A DNA stretch of 64,000 nt, taken from NCBI RefSeq assembly GCF_019431045.1, contig NZ_JAHXPT010000003.1, positions 186,001 to 250,000 on the forward strand, given 5' to 3'. The notes beneath the pieces were generated by a model. That model made no database searches. It saw only the letters and a list, made by a program, of their open reading frames with translations, and was not told the origin of the DNA. Positions 47,506 through 57,694 of this stretch are shown in pieces. The translations under genes and the position numbers were made by a program. This DNA is from Clostridium weizhouense (GTDB taxonomy: Bacteria > Bacillota > Clostridia > Clostridiales > Clostridiaceae). The first letter of the stretch is position 1, and every line of letters starts with the position of its first letter.

Positions 47506-48648
47506 TTATTCTTCTAAAATACTCACAAATACTTTATTATGCTCCATATCTTTACCTAATGCTTGAATAACCCTTACAATTTCTTTATCAGTTATTTTTT
47601 TATTAGAATTTATAGAAATTCCAATAACATATGCTTTAATTAACCTATAAATATTAATTAACACATTAATACTTTTAATTAAACTTTTTCCTTTATTAAA
47701 AGGAATTAAATCCTTAAAAATTTGATTTACTATATAATTTTCAAATATATAATCATATTCTTTTAGATCGTTAAAGTATTTAGATTCTTTAGTTAAATAT
47801 TGGCATATGTTTTTTTTATTTAGAATTCCTTCTCTATACTCATTAACACATTGTTTTAATCTTAAACTTCTTATACTTTTTATAAGATCTTCATCACAAA
47901 TTTTTATATAAAATTCATTGTTTTCATTAAATGCTAATCCTTTTAATAAATTATAATTCATTGATTCTTCATTAAAATTTTCTAAAATTTCTTCTATCTC
48001 AATAAATTTATATTCATTATATGCTTTTTCAATTTGATTATAAAAATTCTTAAGAATACTTAATCTCTCTTCTATAGAAAATTCTCTTAATTGCATAATA
48101 TTTATAGAAATTACTCTTATATCCCAAAAATATTGAAGAATACTTTCAGTACCTTCAAATGCTTCACTGTCAATAATTCTTCTTATTTCAATATTATCTT
48201 CTTCTAACTCTTCTTCAAGTTCAATAAATTCCATTTTGTCTTTATTTAAAAATGCTCTAATACATATTTCTTCACATGAAGATAATCCACTTTTTTCATA
48301 TATATTATCTATAAGGTTAAATACTCTAGGATAACTTTTACAAGTTATGCAAAGATTTTCTTCTCCTAATTCTCCATGTATATCACAAAGCATATTAGAA
48401 TTTAAAAATGGACATCTACGTTCATCTTTAAGTATCATGAATCCATGATTAAATGATTCATGTTCATTATTATTTTTAACAAACTTTCCATCTATTAACT
48501 CTTTAAAAATCCCATCACTATTAATGTACTTATTATATGTTGCTTCATCTATATTAATATCCCACCCTGCACAGCATGTATCTGTACATTTTGAGTTTAT
48601 ACATTTAAAATCTAACATATATTTAGGCATAAAAATATTTACTTTCAT
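47506..48648 (-). CDS. FliB-like flagellin lysine-N-methylase family protein
   Basis: A 380-aa protein of the FliB/YkgJ-type group. The N-terminus has MPKYMLDFKCINSKCTDTCC followed by AGWDINID, then CPFLNSNMLCDIHGELGEENLCITC and CEEIC. These cysteines probably hold an iron-sulfur cluster. Family members methylate flagellin lysines, but no flagellar genes are in this window and the substrate here is unknown. It has its own start with a weak AGTTA-type site and no nearby partner gene. Confidence 0.85.
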   Translation of the reverse strand: MKVNIFMPKYMLDFKCINSKCTDTCCAGWDINIDEATYNKYINSDGIFKELIDGKFVKNNNEHESFNHGFMILKDERRCPFLNSNMLCDIHGELGEENLCITCKSYPRVFNLIDNIYEKSGLSSCEEICIRAFLNKDKMEFIELEEELEEDNIEIRRIIDSEAFEGTESILQYFWDIRVISINIMQLREFSIEERLSILKNFYNQIEKAYNEYKFIEIEEILENFNEESMNYNLLKGLAFNENNEFYIKICDEDLIKSIRSLRLKQCVNEYREGILNKKNICQYLTKESKYFNDLKEYDYIFENYIVNQIFKDLIPFNKGKSLIKSINVLINIYRLIKAYVIGISINSNKKITDKEIVRVIQALGKDMEHNKVFVSILEE

Positions 48649-48675
48649 AATTAACTCCCATCTATTTAATTAAAT

Positions 48676-48715
48676 AAAAAAGTAGAAGCTGTATAATTAA
48701 AGCTTCTACTTTTTT
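48676..48715 (-). terminator. Intrinsic terminator upstream of the FliB-like gene
   Basis: AAAAAAGTAGAAGCT (48676-48690) pairs with AGCTTCTACTTTTTT (48701-48715), a perfect 15-bp stem with a 10-nt loop. On the minus strand the upstream gene is YyaL-like (stop at 48945), so it terminates that transcript. Confidence 0.75.
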
Positions 48716-48944
48716 CAATATAGTAATCAGATCATTCTTAACTTCATATTAAGCTTATTTATTATCTTTCCAAGAATTTATTATACTTTTAATTTTTTCT
48801 AAAGTCCAATTAAATTTTATATATTTATTAAAATATTTTTTATATTTTATATAAAGTTAAAGTATAATTTAAGTTGCTTTTAAGGATTAAAAGGATTAAA
48901 AAGTAATTTTAATCTAATTCTCAGCATATATTTTAACACTATAC

Positions 48945-50975
48945 TTATAAAAACTCTTTAAGTTCATTAATATCATATACTGGAGTTAGACATGATTTAC
49001 CCTCACATAAGTAATAACTTGATTTATTGTTTATTAAATTATAATTTTCTATAAATGGAATTATGTCTTCTAAGTCTTTTTTATTTTGTTCGGTTTTAAC
49101 TACTATAGTTAAATTAAAATCATATTTTTTCTTCAAAAAATTTTTCAGATTATTTATTTCAGATTCATCTTTAACAATACATATTAATTCTTTTGATGAA
49201 TTTAATGCAAAAGAAGCTGCTATTAAATAAAATGAATGATTTATTTCTTCACTAAATAAAGAGCCTGTTATAAAATCAAGCTGTTTTTCTGCCATACCCT
49301 CTAGCTTTGTATCTCCAGTTATTCTAGCAAGTCTTATTAAATTATATGCAGCAACAGAATTTCCAGAAGGTACTGCCCCATCAAATAATTCTTTAGGTCT
49401 AGCTATTAGATTTTCTCCATCTTCTCCATAAATGAAAAATCCATTTTGTTCTTTATCATAGAAAAGGTCAATCATATCATTAGTAAGTTTAATAGCTTTT
49501 TTTAGATAATCTGTATCAAAAGTGCTTTGATAAATTTCTATAAGTCCAAAACATAAAAATGCATAATCATCTAAGTATGCCTTATGTAATGCTTCACCTT
49601 CTCTGTATCTTGCAAGCAACCTTCCCTTACGATCTATTAAATTATTGAATATAAATTCTTCTGATTTTTTAGCATAATTCAAATATTTTTCATCTTCAAA
49701 TACCATATATGCTTTTCCAAGTGCAGCTATCATAAGACCATTCCATGAAGTTAAAATTTTATCGTCTTTATGAAGCTTCATTCTAGAAGATCTATAATTT
49801 AATAGTTTTTTAGTTATATCATTTATTCTTATATTTGTATTATTAAACTTATTGTTTTTTAACAAATTAGGAATACTATTGCCTTCAAAGTTTCCGCTAG
49901 AAGTTATATTAAAATATTCATTAAAATATTTTCCATCCTCTTCTCCTAAAACTTCAATAATTTCTGATGGATTAAATACATAAAATTTTCCTTCTTCTCC
50001 TTCACTATCTGCATCCTCTGCACAATAAAATCCACCATTTTCATTAGTTAATTCTCTAAATACATAATCTAATGTTTTTTCTGCTACAGTTTTATACAAT
50101 TCTTTCTTTGTAACTTGATAAGCTTCTAAATATGTAATTATAAGAAGTGCATTATCATAAAGCATTTTTTCAAAATGTGGAACTAACCATTTATTATCTG
50201 TAGAGTATCTTGAAAAACCATATCCTATATGATCAAATATTCCTCCTCTATACATAGAATCTAATGTTTTTTCTGCCATATATAAAGCTTCTTTATTATT
50301 TTTTAATTGATAATATCTAAGTAAAAACATTATTTTATGTGGAGTTGGAAATTTAGGTGCAGTCCCAAACCCTCCATAAAGTTCATCAAAACTATTTAAA
50401 AGTTGATTATATCCATTATCTAAATTCTTAAAACTTAATTTAGAAACATAAGCTTTATTAACAAAATATCTATCAAGTTCAGAAAGTATACTTTCACTTG
50501 AAGATACTATTTTGTCTTTATTTTTTTCCCATTCATTAGATACAGCTGTTAAAATATCCATAAGTCCTGGCATATTATATCTTGAATGTTTAGGAAAATA
50601 AGTACCTGCATAAAATGGTTTCTGATCTGGAGTCATTAAAATGGTTAAAGGCCATCCTCCATGACCATTAAGAGCCTGACATACTGTCATATACACACTA
50701 TCAACATCTGGTCTTTCTTCTCTATCTACTTTAATTGCTATAAAATTTTCGTTCATATATTTAGCTACTTCATCATCTTCAAAAGACTCTTTTTCCATTA
50801 CATGACACCAGTGACATGTGCTATATCCTATACTTAAAAAAATAGGTTTATTTTCTTTTTTAGCTTTATCAAAAGCTTCTTCACTCCATGCATACCAATT
50901 GATTGGATTATAAGCATGTTGAAGAAGATATGGACTTTTTTCTTTTATTAAGTTATTTGATTTTCTATTATTGAT
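48945..50975 (-). CDS. YyaL-type thioredoxin-domain protein (ATC start)
   Basis: A 676-aa protein with an N-terminal thioredoxin-like DUF255 domain and a large (alpha/alpha)6-barrel-like region; role unknown. From the ATC at 50975, [18 protein letters not shown] is followed by [15 protein letters not shown], with CxxC Cys54 and Cys57, then DREERPDVD and [12 protein letters not shown]. The first in-frame ATG (50798) would remove 59 codons including the CxxC. The frame has no ATG, GTG or TTG between the upstream TGA and that CxxC. GAGGTG sits 5 nt before the ATC, which is therefore the likely start. Confidence 0.82.
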   Translation of the reverse strand: MNNRKSNNLIKEKSPYLLQHAYNPINWYAWSEEAFDKAKKENKPIFLSIGYSTCHWCHVMEKESFEDDEVAKYMNENFIAIKVDREERPDVDSVYMTVCQALNGHGGWPLTILMTPDQKPFYAGTYFPKHSRYNMPGLMDILTAVSNEWEKNKDKIVSSSESILSELDRYFVNKAYVSKLSFKNLDNGYNQLLNSFDELYGGFGTAPKFPTPHKIMFLLRYYQLKNNKEALYMAEKTLDSMYRGGIFDHIGYGFSRYSTDNKWLVPHFEKMLYDNALLIITYLEAYQVTKKELYKTVAEKTLDYVFRELTNENGGFYCAEDADSEGEEGKFYVFNPSEIIEVLGEEDGKYFNEYFNITSSGNFEGNSIPNLLKNNKFNNTNIRINDITKKLLNYRSSRMKLHKDDKILTSWNGLMIAALGKAYMVFEDEKYLNYAKKSEEFIFNNLIDRKGRLLARYREGEALHKAYLDDYAFLCFGLIEIYQSTFDTDYLKKAIKLTNDMIDLFYDKEQNGFFIYGEDGENLIARPKELFDGAVPSGNSVAAYNLIRLARITGDTKLEGMAEKQLDFITGSLFSEEINHSFYLIAASFALNSSKELICIVKDESEINNLKNFLKKKYDFNLTIVVKTEQNKKDLEDIIPFIENYNLINNKSSYYLCEGKSCLTPVYDINELKEFL

Positions 50976-51085
50976 AAAATCACCTCATTAATTTTATTTT
51001 CTTATATATAGTTTTTTCTTAACTTTAATTTATTATGTAAAAAAATAATTAAATCCTATTTATTTTCATATGTTAAATATAAATA

Positions 51086-51125
51086 AAATCGATGTAGTTA
51101 ATACTTAATTTAACTACATCGATTT
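51086..51125 (-). terminator. Intrinsic terminator after the zinc-ribbon gene
   Basis: A perfect 16-bp stem (51086-51101 and 51110-51125, core ATCGATGTAG/CTACATCGAT, 8-nt loop), followed on the minus strand by TTATTTATA. Confidence 0.75.
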
Positions 51126-51161
51126 CATTTTATATATCTTATATTTATTTTACTATAATAA

Positions 51162-51551
51162 TTATTTGATTTTTTCTCCGCAATATGGACAATATTGAAA
51201 GTTATACTCTAATCTTTTACCACAATTACAACATACCTTTGGTTCATAATAATCATCATAATATATATTATTTGTTTTCTTAAAATCCCAATAAGTTAAT
51301 TCGATATCTTCTCCATTTTCAATAGCTTTACCTTTCTCCTTTGGTATACTATATATTGAAGCACAATTATTACATACTACATAATAGCTTTCATTCCATT
51401 TTAAAAAAGGAATAAAAAAGAAATGAAAATAATCATAATTCTTTACTAATCTTCCTATAACAGTTGTATTACATTTTTCACAAACTATATTATTTAAAAC
51501 TTTTATTTCTATATCTTTATTTTCTATTCCAAATATACCTATAAAAAACAT
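51162..51551 (-). CDS. Zinc-ribbon protein, 129 aa
   Basis: Function unknown. A hydrophobic N-terminal segment is followed by CEKC (residues ~24-27), CNNC near residue 63, and a C-terminal zinc ribbon CCNCGKR ... CPYCGEKI. The short N-terminal hydrophobic stretch (MFFIGIFGI) may be a weak anchor. It could be a partner or membrane-proximal zinc-binding protein. Monocistronic between terminators. Confidence 0.7.
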   Translation of the reverse strand: MFFIGIFGIENKDIEIKVLNNIVCEKCNTTVIGRLVKNYDYFHFFFIPFLKWNESYYVVCNNCASIYSIPKEKGKAIENGEDIELTYWDFKKTNNIYYDDYYEPKVCCNCGKRLEYNFQYCPYCGEKIK

Positions 51552-51701
51552 ATTTTCACAATCCTCAATATATATTATTTTTAGCTATTCACTTTCATAT
51601 ATAACCATTAACTTCTATAAAGCGAATTCATTTATATTATAACATATTAAGAATTTATACATATACTATTTTATAATTAATTATTTAGGAGACAAATGTA
51701 A

Positions 51702-52700
51702 ATGTTAAATGAAAATGATGATACTTATAAAGATGATAATGAATCTTTAAATTATGAATTTTCCTCTATTCCATATGAATATTTTAGTAATCAAAGAACC
51801 CCATTTATTCCTGGAGGCAAATTTCCAGGTGGAGGAAATATGCCTCCAGGAATGCCACAATCACCGCCTCCAAATTATATTCCTAGTAAAAAAGATAATG
51901 GAGTACAAAAATTAAGTAAATCTCAAGATAGTCCTCAAGCTAAAGCTGTTAGTCCAAACTCAATACGATTTTGTCTTTTTAAATATACTTATATTTGGGA
52001 AACAAATGGTAAAAGCTATTGGGCATTCTTATTTAATGTTGATAAACGTTCTATATCTGGATTTAGATGGTTGGGAAGATATTGGGTTTATTTTGGATTA
52101 GATTTAAAAAGAATCGATTCTTTCATATGTTACAGATCTGATTTAATATCTAATTGTGAGAATTGTAGAAATTCTATAAATAATGACATACAATTTCAAA
52201 ATAATAAGCAAGAATATTCTTTAAATGAAATTAGGCATGTATATACTAAAACTTTAGCTTCTATTGATATCCCTGAAGTTAAAGAGGATTTTAAAAATCA
52301 AACTATAGGTTATATAGATGATACCCCAATTACTACAGAAGTACCATGTGTAAAGTTTAGAAATATTAGTTATAGAATTACATTAGAATTATCATATCCT
52401 AGTAACTATGATGATGATTTAAAAACTAAAATAAATTTATTAGCTAATGAGGCTAGTAATAATACTTATGAAACAATTTTTTCAACTCGAAATAATGATG
52501 AGAGCTCTAATCCACTTGAAGTATTTAATTCATCTATAGGACTAATTCCAGAAGCTCTTAAATCTTTTTCTGATTCATTTAATTCTAAATTTAGAGAATT
52601 GAATTTATCTAAAGATCGTTCTAGTGAAATATCTTATTATATTAGAGAAGAAAAAATTAATGATAATTGGAAATATTATTATAAAGATTCTTTCTTTTAA
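51702..52700 (+). CDS. Hypothetical protein with Pro/Gly-rich N-terminus, 332 aa
   Basis: Not recognised. Residues 30-65 are Pro/Gly-rich (PGGKFPGGGNMPPGMPQSPP), of the kind seen in spore-surface or scaffold proteins. Then comes a folded region with FKYTYIWETNGKSYWAF, RWLGRYWVYFGLDLKRIDSFICY and a CENC pair. There is no signal peptide. A GGAG site precedes the ATG. It lies 230 bases before the S8 protease pair with a terminator between, so a functional link is only positional. Confidence 0.65.
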   Translation: MLNENDDTYKDDNESLNYEFSSIPYEYFSNQRTPFIPGGKFPGGGNMPPGMPQSPPPNYIPSKKDNGVQKLSKSQDSPQAKAVSPNSIRFCLFKYTYIWETNGKSYWAFLFNVDKRSISGFRWLGRYWVYFGLDLKRIDSFICYRSDLISNCENCRNSINNDIQFQNNKQEYSLNEIRHVYTKTLASIDIPEVKEDFKNQTIGYIDDTPITTEVPCVKFRNISYRITLELSYPSNYDDDLKTKINLLANEASNNTYETIFSTRNNDESSNPLEVFNSSIGLIPEALKSFSDSFNSKFRELNLSKDRSSEISYYIREEKINDNWKYYYKDSFF

Positions 52701-52725
52701 TATCATTTGTTAAAAATTAAAATTC

Positions 52726-52769
52726 AAAAATCTCATGTTAAATTAAAAATATTATGACATGAGATTTTT
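52726..52769 (+). terminator. Intrinsic terminator after the 332-aa gene
   Basis: AAAAATCTCATGT (52726-52738) pairs with ACATGAGATTTTT (52757-52769), a perfect 13-bp stem. Confidence 0.8.
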
Positions 52770-52867
52770 AATTTAAAATTGAGTATAAACGATGTTTTTC
52801 TAAATTATATATTTTATATCATTAACTACATATTATTAAAATATAATAAAATAACTATATTTTAACA

Positions 52868-52887
52868 AATATCGATATTTTAATATC
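52868..52887. promoter_or_regulatory. Overlapping palindromes before the S8 protease pair
   Basis: AATATCGATATT (52868-52879) and GATATTTTAATATC (52874-52887) overlap, giving three alternating GATAT half-sites. They lie about 45 bp before the first protease gene, in the promoter region. An operator role is inferred. Confidence 0.4.
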
Positions 52888-52930
52888 AATAAAAGTTTAA
52901 ACTATTATGAATAATTTTTAGGAGTTAAAT

Positions 52931-54766
52931 ATGAATAATATACGTGATTGTAATTTATACTATGATCCAACTCCAGCTAACTATTTAATTGAATATAGAG
53001 GTAACTTCAAAGAAAAAATTGATAAGATATCATATGCTTGTGGTGATATAATTAATGAAACTCTTGGAGTTATAGCAGTTAATCCTTCTGATTTAACTCG
53101 ACTTTTAAATGAGGTACCTGAAATTATATTTGTTGATTTTAGATCTATGTTTATACTTCAAGATATTTCTCCAAGTGCTGTTGATAATATAAGTACTATT
53201 AAAGTCAATCCTTATTTAAATTTAACTGGTAAAAATGTATTAGTTGGAATTATTGATACCGGTATAGACTATTTAAATCAAGAATTTATTAGAGAGGATG
53301 GGACATCAAGAATTGTTAGCATTTGGGATCAGACTATTAGAAGCTCTTCTCAGAATTCTGCTCCACTTTATATTGGCACAGAATATTCTAATGAACAAAT
53401 AAATAATGCACTTAATGCTCGTACCAACAATCAGGACCCTTATCAGATTGTCCCTTCAAAAGATGATATTGGGCATGGAACTCAAATTGCAGGAATTATT
53501 GGTGCTAGAGGGTATAATCCTCAATTTCAAGGAATAGCTCAAGATTGTGAATTTGTTATTGTAAAACTATTGGAATCTGCAAATTTTAAGCAAAAATTAA
53601 TTGAAAATAGAGTTAAACCTGTACCTATTTATAATACTTCAGAAGTTTTATCTGCAATAGAATATATAAAAAATTTCGCTATAAAATCTAAAAAACCTAT
53701 AGTTATATGTTTAGGGGTTGGAAGTACTGAAGGTAGTCATGATGGTATGAATTTAATTTCTAGATATGTATCATCTATTGCAAGTCTAAGAGGAATAGCT
53801 GTAATAACTGGTGTAGGAAATGAAGGGGATTCACAAGGACATGCAACAGGTTATATAAAAAACGTAAATGATGTAAAAACTGTAGAACTAAAAATACCTA
53901 AAGAACTTAAAGCATTTTCATTTAATATTTGGGTACGAAGGCCAAATAGAGCTTCTTTAACTGTAATTTCTCCAACTGGCGAATCATCTAAATTAATAGA
54001 ATCAAAGATAGATAAATTTCAAACGTTTAATTTTGTCTTTGTAAATACAGCCTTAAGTGTTAGATACTATACGCCTGACTATTATACTGGTCATGAAGTT
54101 ATAAATGTTAATTTTAATAATATAAAACCTGGTATATGGAAATTTGAATTATTAGGAGAATATATAACTGATGGTAGATATGACATTTGGTTACAACCTA
54201 AAATTACTTTACCAGAAAATACAATATTTCTTGAATCAAATCCATTTAATACATTAACAATACCTTCAACAGCTTTTAATACTGTTACTGTAGCTTATTA
54301 TGGTTCTGATAATTCTTTAATTGCTTCTTCAGGAAAAGGATTTAATACTAATGTTAATACTACAATAAATCCTGATATTGCCACTATAGGAATTAATATT
54401 TTAACAACTCAGGTTTCAGGTGGAACTACTTTAATATCTGGAAGTTCTGCTGCTACAGCAATAGTAGCAGGTGCTTGTGTACTTTTATTAGAATGGGCAA
54501 TTATAAATGGAAATGATCCAACTATGTATTCAAAAAAAATTAGGAGTTATTTTATGCATGGAGCTTATAGAAATAAAATATTTACTTTTCCAAATCAAGA
54601 AATTGGTTACGGAGATTTTGATTTATTAGGAACATTTGATTTTATTAGTAGATCCTATAGAACTTCTAGAAATACATATGATAAATTTATTGAATATTAT
54701 TCAAATAACTTATTTATAAGAATTCCAAAAAAAATTATGGAGGGATTTTATGAAAAGAGACGATAA
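52931..54766 (+). CDS. S8 serine protease, Csp-like, 611 aa
   Basis: Subtilisin-family protease of the clostridial Csp type, which process cortex lytic enzyme precursors in spore germination. Catalytic triad: Asp109 (IIDTGID), His182 (GHGTQIAG) and Ser506 (SGSSAATA); the oxyanion Asn lies in GVGNEGDSQGH. There is an N-terminal propeptide-like region (about 1-95) and an insertion resembling the Csp jelly-roll domain (about 300-440). There is no signal peptide, as in Csp proteins. No sleC gene is in this window, so a germination role is inference. Confidence 0.85.
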   Translation: MNNIRDCNLYYDPTPANYLIEYRGNFKEKIDKISYACGDIINETLGVIAVNPSDLTRLLNEVPEIIFVDFRSMFILQDISPSAVDNISTIKVNPYLNLTGKNVLVGIIDTGIDYLNQEFIREDGTSRIVSIWDQTIRSSSQNSAPLYIGTEYSNEQINNALNARTNNQDPYQIVPSKDDIGHGTQIAGIIGARGYNPQFQGIAQDCEFVIVKLLESANFKQKLIENRVKPVPIYNTSEVLSAIEYIKNFAIKSKKPIVICLGVGSTEGSHDGMNLISRYVSSIASLRGIAVITGVGNEGDSQGHATGYIKNVNDVKTVELKIPKELKAFSFNIWVRRPNRASLTVISPTGESSKLIESKIDKFQTFNFVFVNTALSVRYYTPDYYTGHEVINVNFNNIKPGIWKFELLGEYITDGRYDIWLQPKITLPENTIFLESNPFNTLTIPSTAFNTVTVAYYGSDNSLIASSGKGFNTNVNTTINPDIATIGINILTTQVSGGTTLISGSSAATAIVAGACVLLLEWAIINGNDPTMYSKKIRSYFMHGAYRNKIFTFPNQEIGYGDFDLLGTFDFISRSYRTSRNTYDKFIEYYSNNLFIRIPKKIMEGFYEKRR

Positions 54767-56462
54767 TATCACTAAAAATATTTTTAGTGATATAAATTTT
54801 GATAATTATATCATCCAATATGAAGGAGATATAATTCAAGAGGTTTCAAAAGAACCTAATTATTATGTATTATTAATTAATGATAAATATGCAATAATAT
54901 CTGTACCCAAAAATGTAGAACCATTTGATATTGCCGCTAAATTTTCTTCTGTTGTATATGTAAAACCTGCTGAAATGTATACTCTTGAAGAGATTTCACC
55001 ACTTGAAGCTTCTCAAGCTAATTTTTTACAATTAGAGTTACCCTTAAATTTAACAGGAAAAGGTGTTAATATAGGAATAATAGATACTGGAATTGATTAT
55101 TTATGTGAAGAATTTATGGATTCAAATGGTCAAACAAGAATTGAATACATTTGGGATCAGACAATAAATAGCAATAATGTAGACGATAGTATACCTTTTG
55201 GTAGTGTCTATACAAAAGCACAAATAGATGAAGCTATAAAGGCATATAAGGAAGGAAAATCTCCATATGAAATAGTTCCTTCAAAAGATGAAATAGGACA
55301 TGGAACAAATATGTCCGGAATAATAGGCAGTACTGGAAAAAACCCTAATTTAAAAGGTGTTGTTCCAGAATGTAATTTTGTAGTTGTAAAATTGATACAA
55401 GATGATTCTTTTAAAAAACAATTTAATGTAGATATACCCGTATATAATATAACTTCTATTTTTGCGGCAATAGAATTTTTGTATAGATATTCTCTACGTA
55501 TTGCTAAACCAATAGTTATGTATCTACCACTAGGTAGTAGTTTAGGGAGTCATACTGGAAATGATATTTTAGGAAAATATTTAGAATCAATTTCATCAAA
55601 TAGTGGAATTGCTATTGTTACTGGTACAGGAAATGAAAGAAATAAGAGAGGCCATGCTTCTGGTATAATTCCTGTTGCTGGTGGATTAAATGTAATGGAG
55701 ATAGATGTAGACCCTACTCAAAAAAATTTATGGCTTGAAGTTTGGGTACCATCTCCAAATGTAATGTCTATAGATATAATCTCTCCTTCTGGAGAAAATA
55801 GTGGTGTAATGAATGCTTTAATTAATTCTACTGAACTTTATACTTTTATATTTGAAAAAACATCGATAAAAGTTAATTATTATTTACCTGAAGAATTTAC
55901 TGGTGATGAATTAATTCGTATTAGATTTTATAACATACAAGCAGGCATATGGAAAATTAGGTTAATAGGAAATTATGTTTTAGATGGAAAATTTGATGCT
56001 TGGTTACCACAAGATGGTATTAAACATAGAAACACTGGCTTTGGAGGTTCAGATCCATATAATACAATCACAAATCCGGGTAATTCAGAATATTTGCTTA
56101 CTGCTGCTGCTTACAATCAGAATAATAATAATATTGTAAATTATTCTGGAATGGCACCTATAGATGATTTCGTAGGTAAGATTGATGTTGCAGCAGGAGG
56201 AGTAAATGCTTTAACTGTAGCTCCAAATAATAATGTTGCAACTGTTAATGGTACAAGTGTATCAGCAGCTATATTGGCTGGAGCTTCTGCAATGTTACTT
56301 GAATGGGGAATTGTTAATGGTAATTATCCTTATATGTATTCTCAAGGTATGAAAGCTTTTATTGCTAGAGGTACTCTTAAAAGAATGGGAGATATATATC
56401 CTAACCAACAATGGGGATATGGAATCTTAAATATATTAACAATGTTCCAAAATATGACATAA
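54750..56462 (+). CDS. S8 serine protease, Csp-like, 570 aa
   Basis: Second member of the pair, similar in layout: Asp112 (IIDTGID), His184 (GHGTNMSG), Ser503 (NGTSVSAA), the usual GTS nucleophile motif, and oxyanion Asn in GTGNERNKRGH. The ATG at 54750 lies inside the end of the previous gene (17-bp overlap) with GGAGGG upstream, so translation is coupled. Both triads look intact; in C. difficile one or more Csp domains are inactive, unlike here. Which is CspA, B or C cannot be told. Confidence 0.85.
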   Translation: MKRDDNITKNIFSDINFDNYIIQYEGDIIQEVSKEPNYYVLLINDKYAIISVPKNVEPFDIAAKFSSVVYVKPAEMYTLEEISPLEASQANFLQLELPLNLTGKGVNIGIIDTGIDYLCEEFMDSNGQTRIEYIWDQTINSNNVDDSIPFGSVYTKAQIDEAIKAYKEGKSPYEIVPSKDEIGHGTNMSGIIGSTGKNPNLKGVVPECNFVVVKLIQDDSFKKQFNVDIPVYNITSIFAAIEFLYRYSLRIAKPIVMYLPLGSSLGSHTGNDILGKYLESISSNSGIAIVTGTGNERNKRGHASGIIPVAGGLNVMEIDVDPTQKNLWLEVWVPSPNVMSIDIISPSGENSGVMNALINSTELYTFIFEKTSIKVNYYLPEEFTGDELIRIRFYNIQAGIWKIRLIGNYVLDGKFDAWLPQDGIKHRNTGFGGSDPYNTITNPGNSEYLLTAAAYNQNNNNIVNYSGMAPIDDFVGKIDVAAGGVNALTVAPNNNVATVNGTSVSAAILAGASAMLLEWGIVNGNYPYMYSQGMKAFIARGTLKRMGDIYPNQQWGYGILNILTMFQNMT

Positions 56463-56467
56463 TAATT

Positions 56468-56506
56468 AAATAAAAGGAATATCTTTTTAAGACATTCCTT
56501 TTATTT
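56468..56506. terminator. Bidirectional terminator between the protease and cell-wall-binding genes
   Basis: AAATAAAAGGAAT (56468-56480) pairs with ATTCCTTTTATTT (56494-56506), extended by TCTT/AAGA, between convergent genes. Confidence 0.8.
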
Positions 56507-56536
56507 ATATGAATTCGTACATATAATATTAATAAT

Positions 56537-57049
56537 TTAATTATATAATGGTGATTCATCTTTATCAGATTGAGACATTCGTTCCGCATAATCATCAATA
56601 CGTTGTATAATTTCTTCTGTAGTATAATTAGATGAATCATTTTTATTTTTAATTTCTTCTACAATTACTGGTTGTTGAGAAGAATAATTTTTTAAAGATT
56701 CTTCTTCTGCAAGTTGTTTCATTGTATTATAATAGCTTGAAGAGATTAATTTTCCGTCATTACCTAAATTAAATCCGTCTATTACTCCATTCACAACCAT
56801 AGTTCCATTGCTGTTTAAATAATACCATGATCCATTTATTAATTGCCATCCAGTCTTCATATAACCATAAAAATCAAAATAATACCAATTATTATCTATT
56901 AATTGCCATCCAGTTAAATAAGAATTTCCCTGTGCATACCACCAACCAGTAGAATCTTCTTTCCATTCTGCATTTGTTGCTGTTGGATTTATTCCTAATA
57001 TTGTTACAGATACTAATAATCCAGCAAATATTTTTTTAAAATTTATCAT
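56537..57049 (-). CDS. Secreted cell-wall-binding-repeat protein, 170 aa
   Basis: Secreted protein attached to the cell wall through choline-type CW repeats. A signal peptide (residues 1-27) ends at ATNA-like sequence. Repeats with the W-YY-D/N-G-M-TGW pattern occur around residues 30-95 (WYYFDFYGYMKTGWQL, SWYYLNSNGTMVVNG). The remaining C-terminus is charged and helical. It lacks a catalytic domain, so it may be a truncated or regulatory member of a larger autolysin-like family. Confidence 0.82.
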   Translation of the reverse strand: MINFKKIFAGLLVSVTILGINPTATNAEWKEDSTGWWYAQGNSYLTGWQLIDNNWYYFDFYGYMKTGWQLINGSWYYLNSNGTMVVNGVIDGFNLGNDGKLISSSYYNTMKQLAEEESLKNYSSQQPVIVEEIKNKNDSSNYTTEEIIQRIDDYAERMSQSDKDESPLYN

Positions 57050-57148
57050 TTACTTTCCCCCTTAAAGTATATAGTTATTTAATTATACATCCGAAGGATA
57101 TATTTTACAAGTAATACAATTGTATACACAAAAACAATTAATTCTTGC

Positions 57149-57625
57149 TCATTTTAACTTTATATTTTCTTTAAATTGTATAAAGTCATTTAAAATATCT
57201 TTATTATTTTCTAAAAACATATTTAATAAATTTATATTTTCAACAGTTTCAAATCCTATTACATGTTCTATTAATTCAGTCTCTATAAGTACTTCTTCTT
57301 TACCACCTAAAAAGGTTAGAAAATCTTCTATAATTTTATGCCTATCTAAAAGATATTTTCCTAAGCTTGCTCCATCTTTTGTAAGCTCTATAGCACCATA
57401 TTTTTCATAGTTTATAAGTGATAATCCTTTAAGTTTTTTCATCATTTTAGATGCTGAGGAATCTCTTACATTTAACATTTCAGCTATTTTCTTTAATCTT
57501 ATAGTTTTATCTTCTATACTACATCTATATATCATTTCTAGATAATCTTCCATTGCTGGAGTAAGCAATTTTCTTGTTAAATTTATATTTTCATATCCTC
57601 TTACTGTGTGAAAACCACGTTGCAT
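57149..57625 (-). CDS. DtxR/MntR-family metal-dependent repressor, 158 aa
   Basis: Probable Fe(II)- or Mn(II)-dependent transcriptional regulator. A winged-helix N-terminus (AMEDYLEMIYRC, then IAEMLNVRDSSASKMMKKL) is followed by a dimerisation domain with RHKIIEDFLTFLG and ELIEHVIG, carrying the usual Glu/His metal ligands. There is no SH3-like C-terminal domain (158 aa), as in MntR-type members. Divergent from feoAB, which it probably controls. Confidence 0.88.
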   Translation of the reverse strand: MQRGFHTVRGYENINLTRKLLTPAMEDYLEMIYRCSIEDKTIRLKKIAEMLNVRDSSASKMMKKLKGLSLINYEKYGAIELTKDGASLGKYLLDRHKIIEDFLTFLGGKEEVLIETELIEHVIGFETVENINLLNMFLENNKDILNDFIQFKENIKLK

Positions 57626-57694
57626 TTTATCACCGCCAATATTTTTTATATTTATTTTAATTTATGAGTATCACTTCTTAATTATTTCTCATAT

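Noticed and set aside
48880-48905. Tandem AAGGATTAAAAGGATTAAAA
   Set aside because: Too short and simple to be meaningful in this AT-rich gap.
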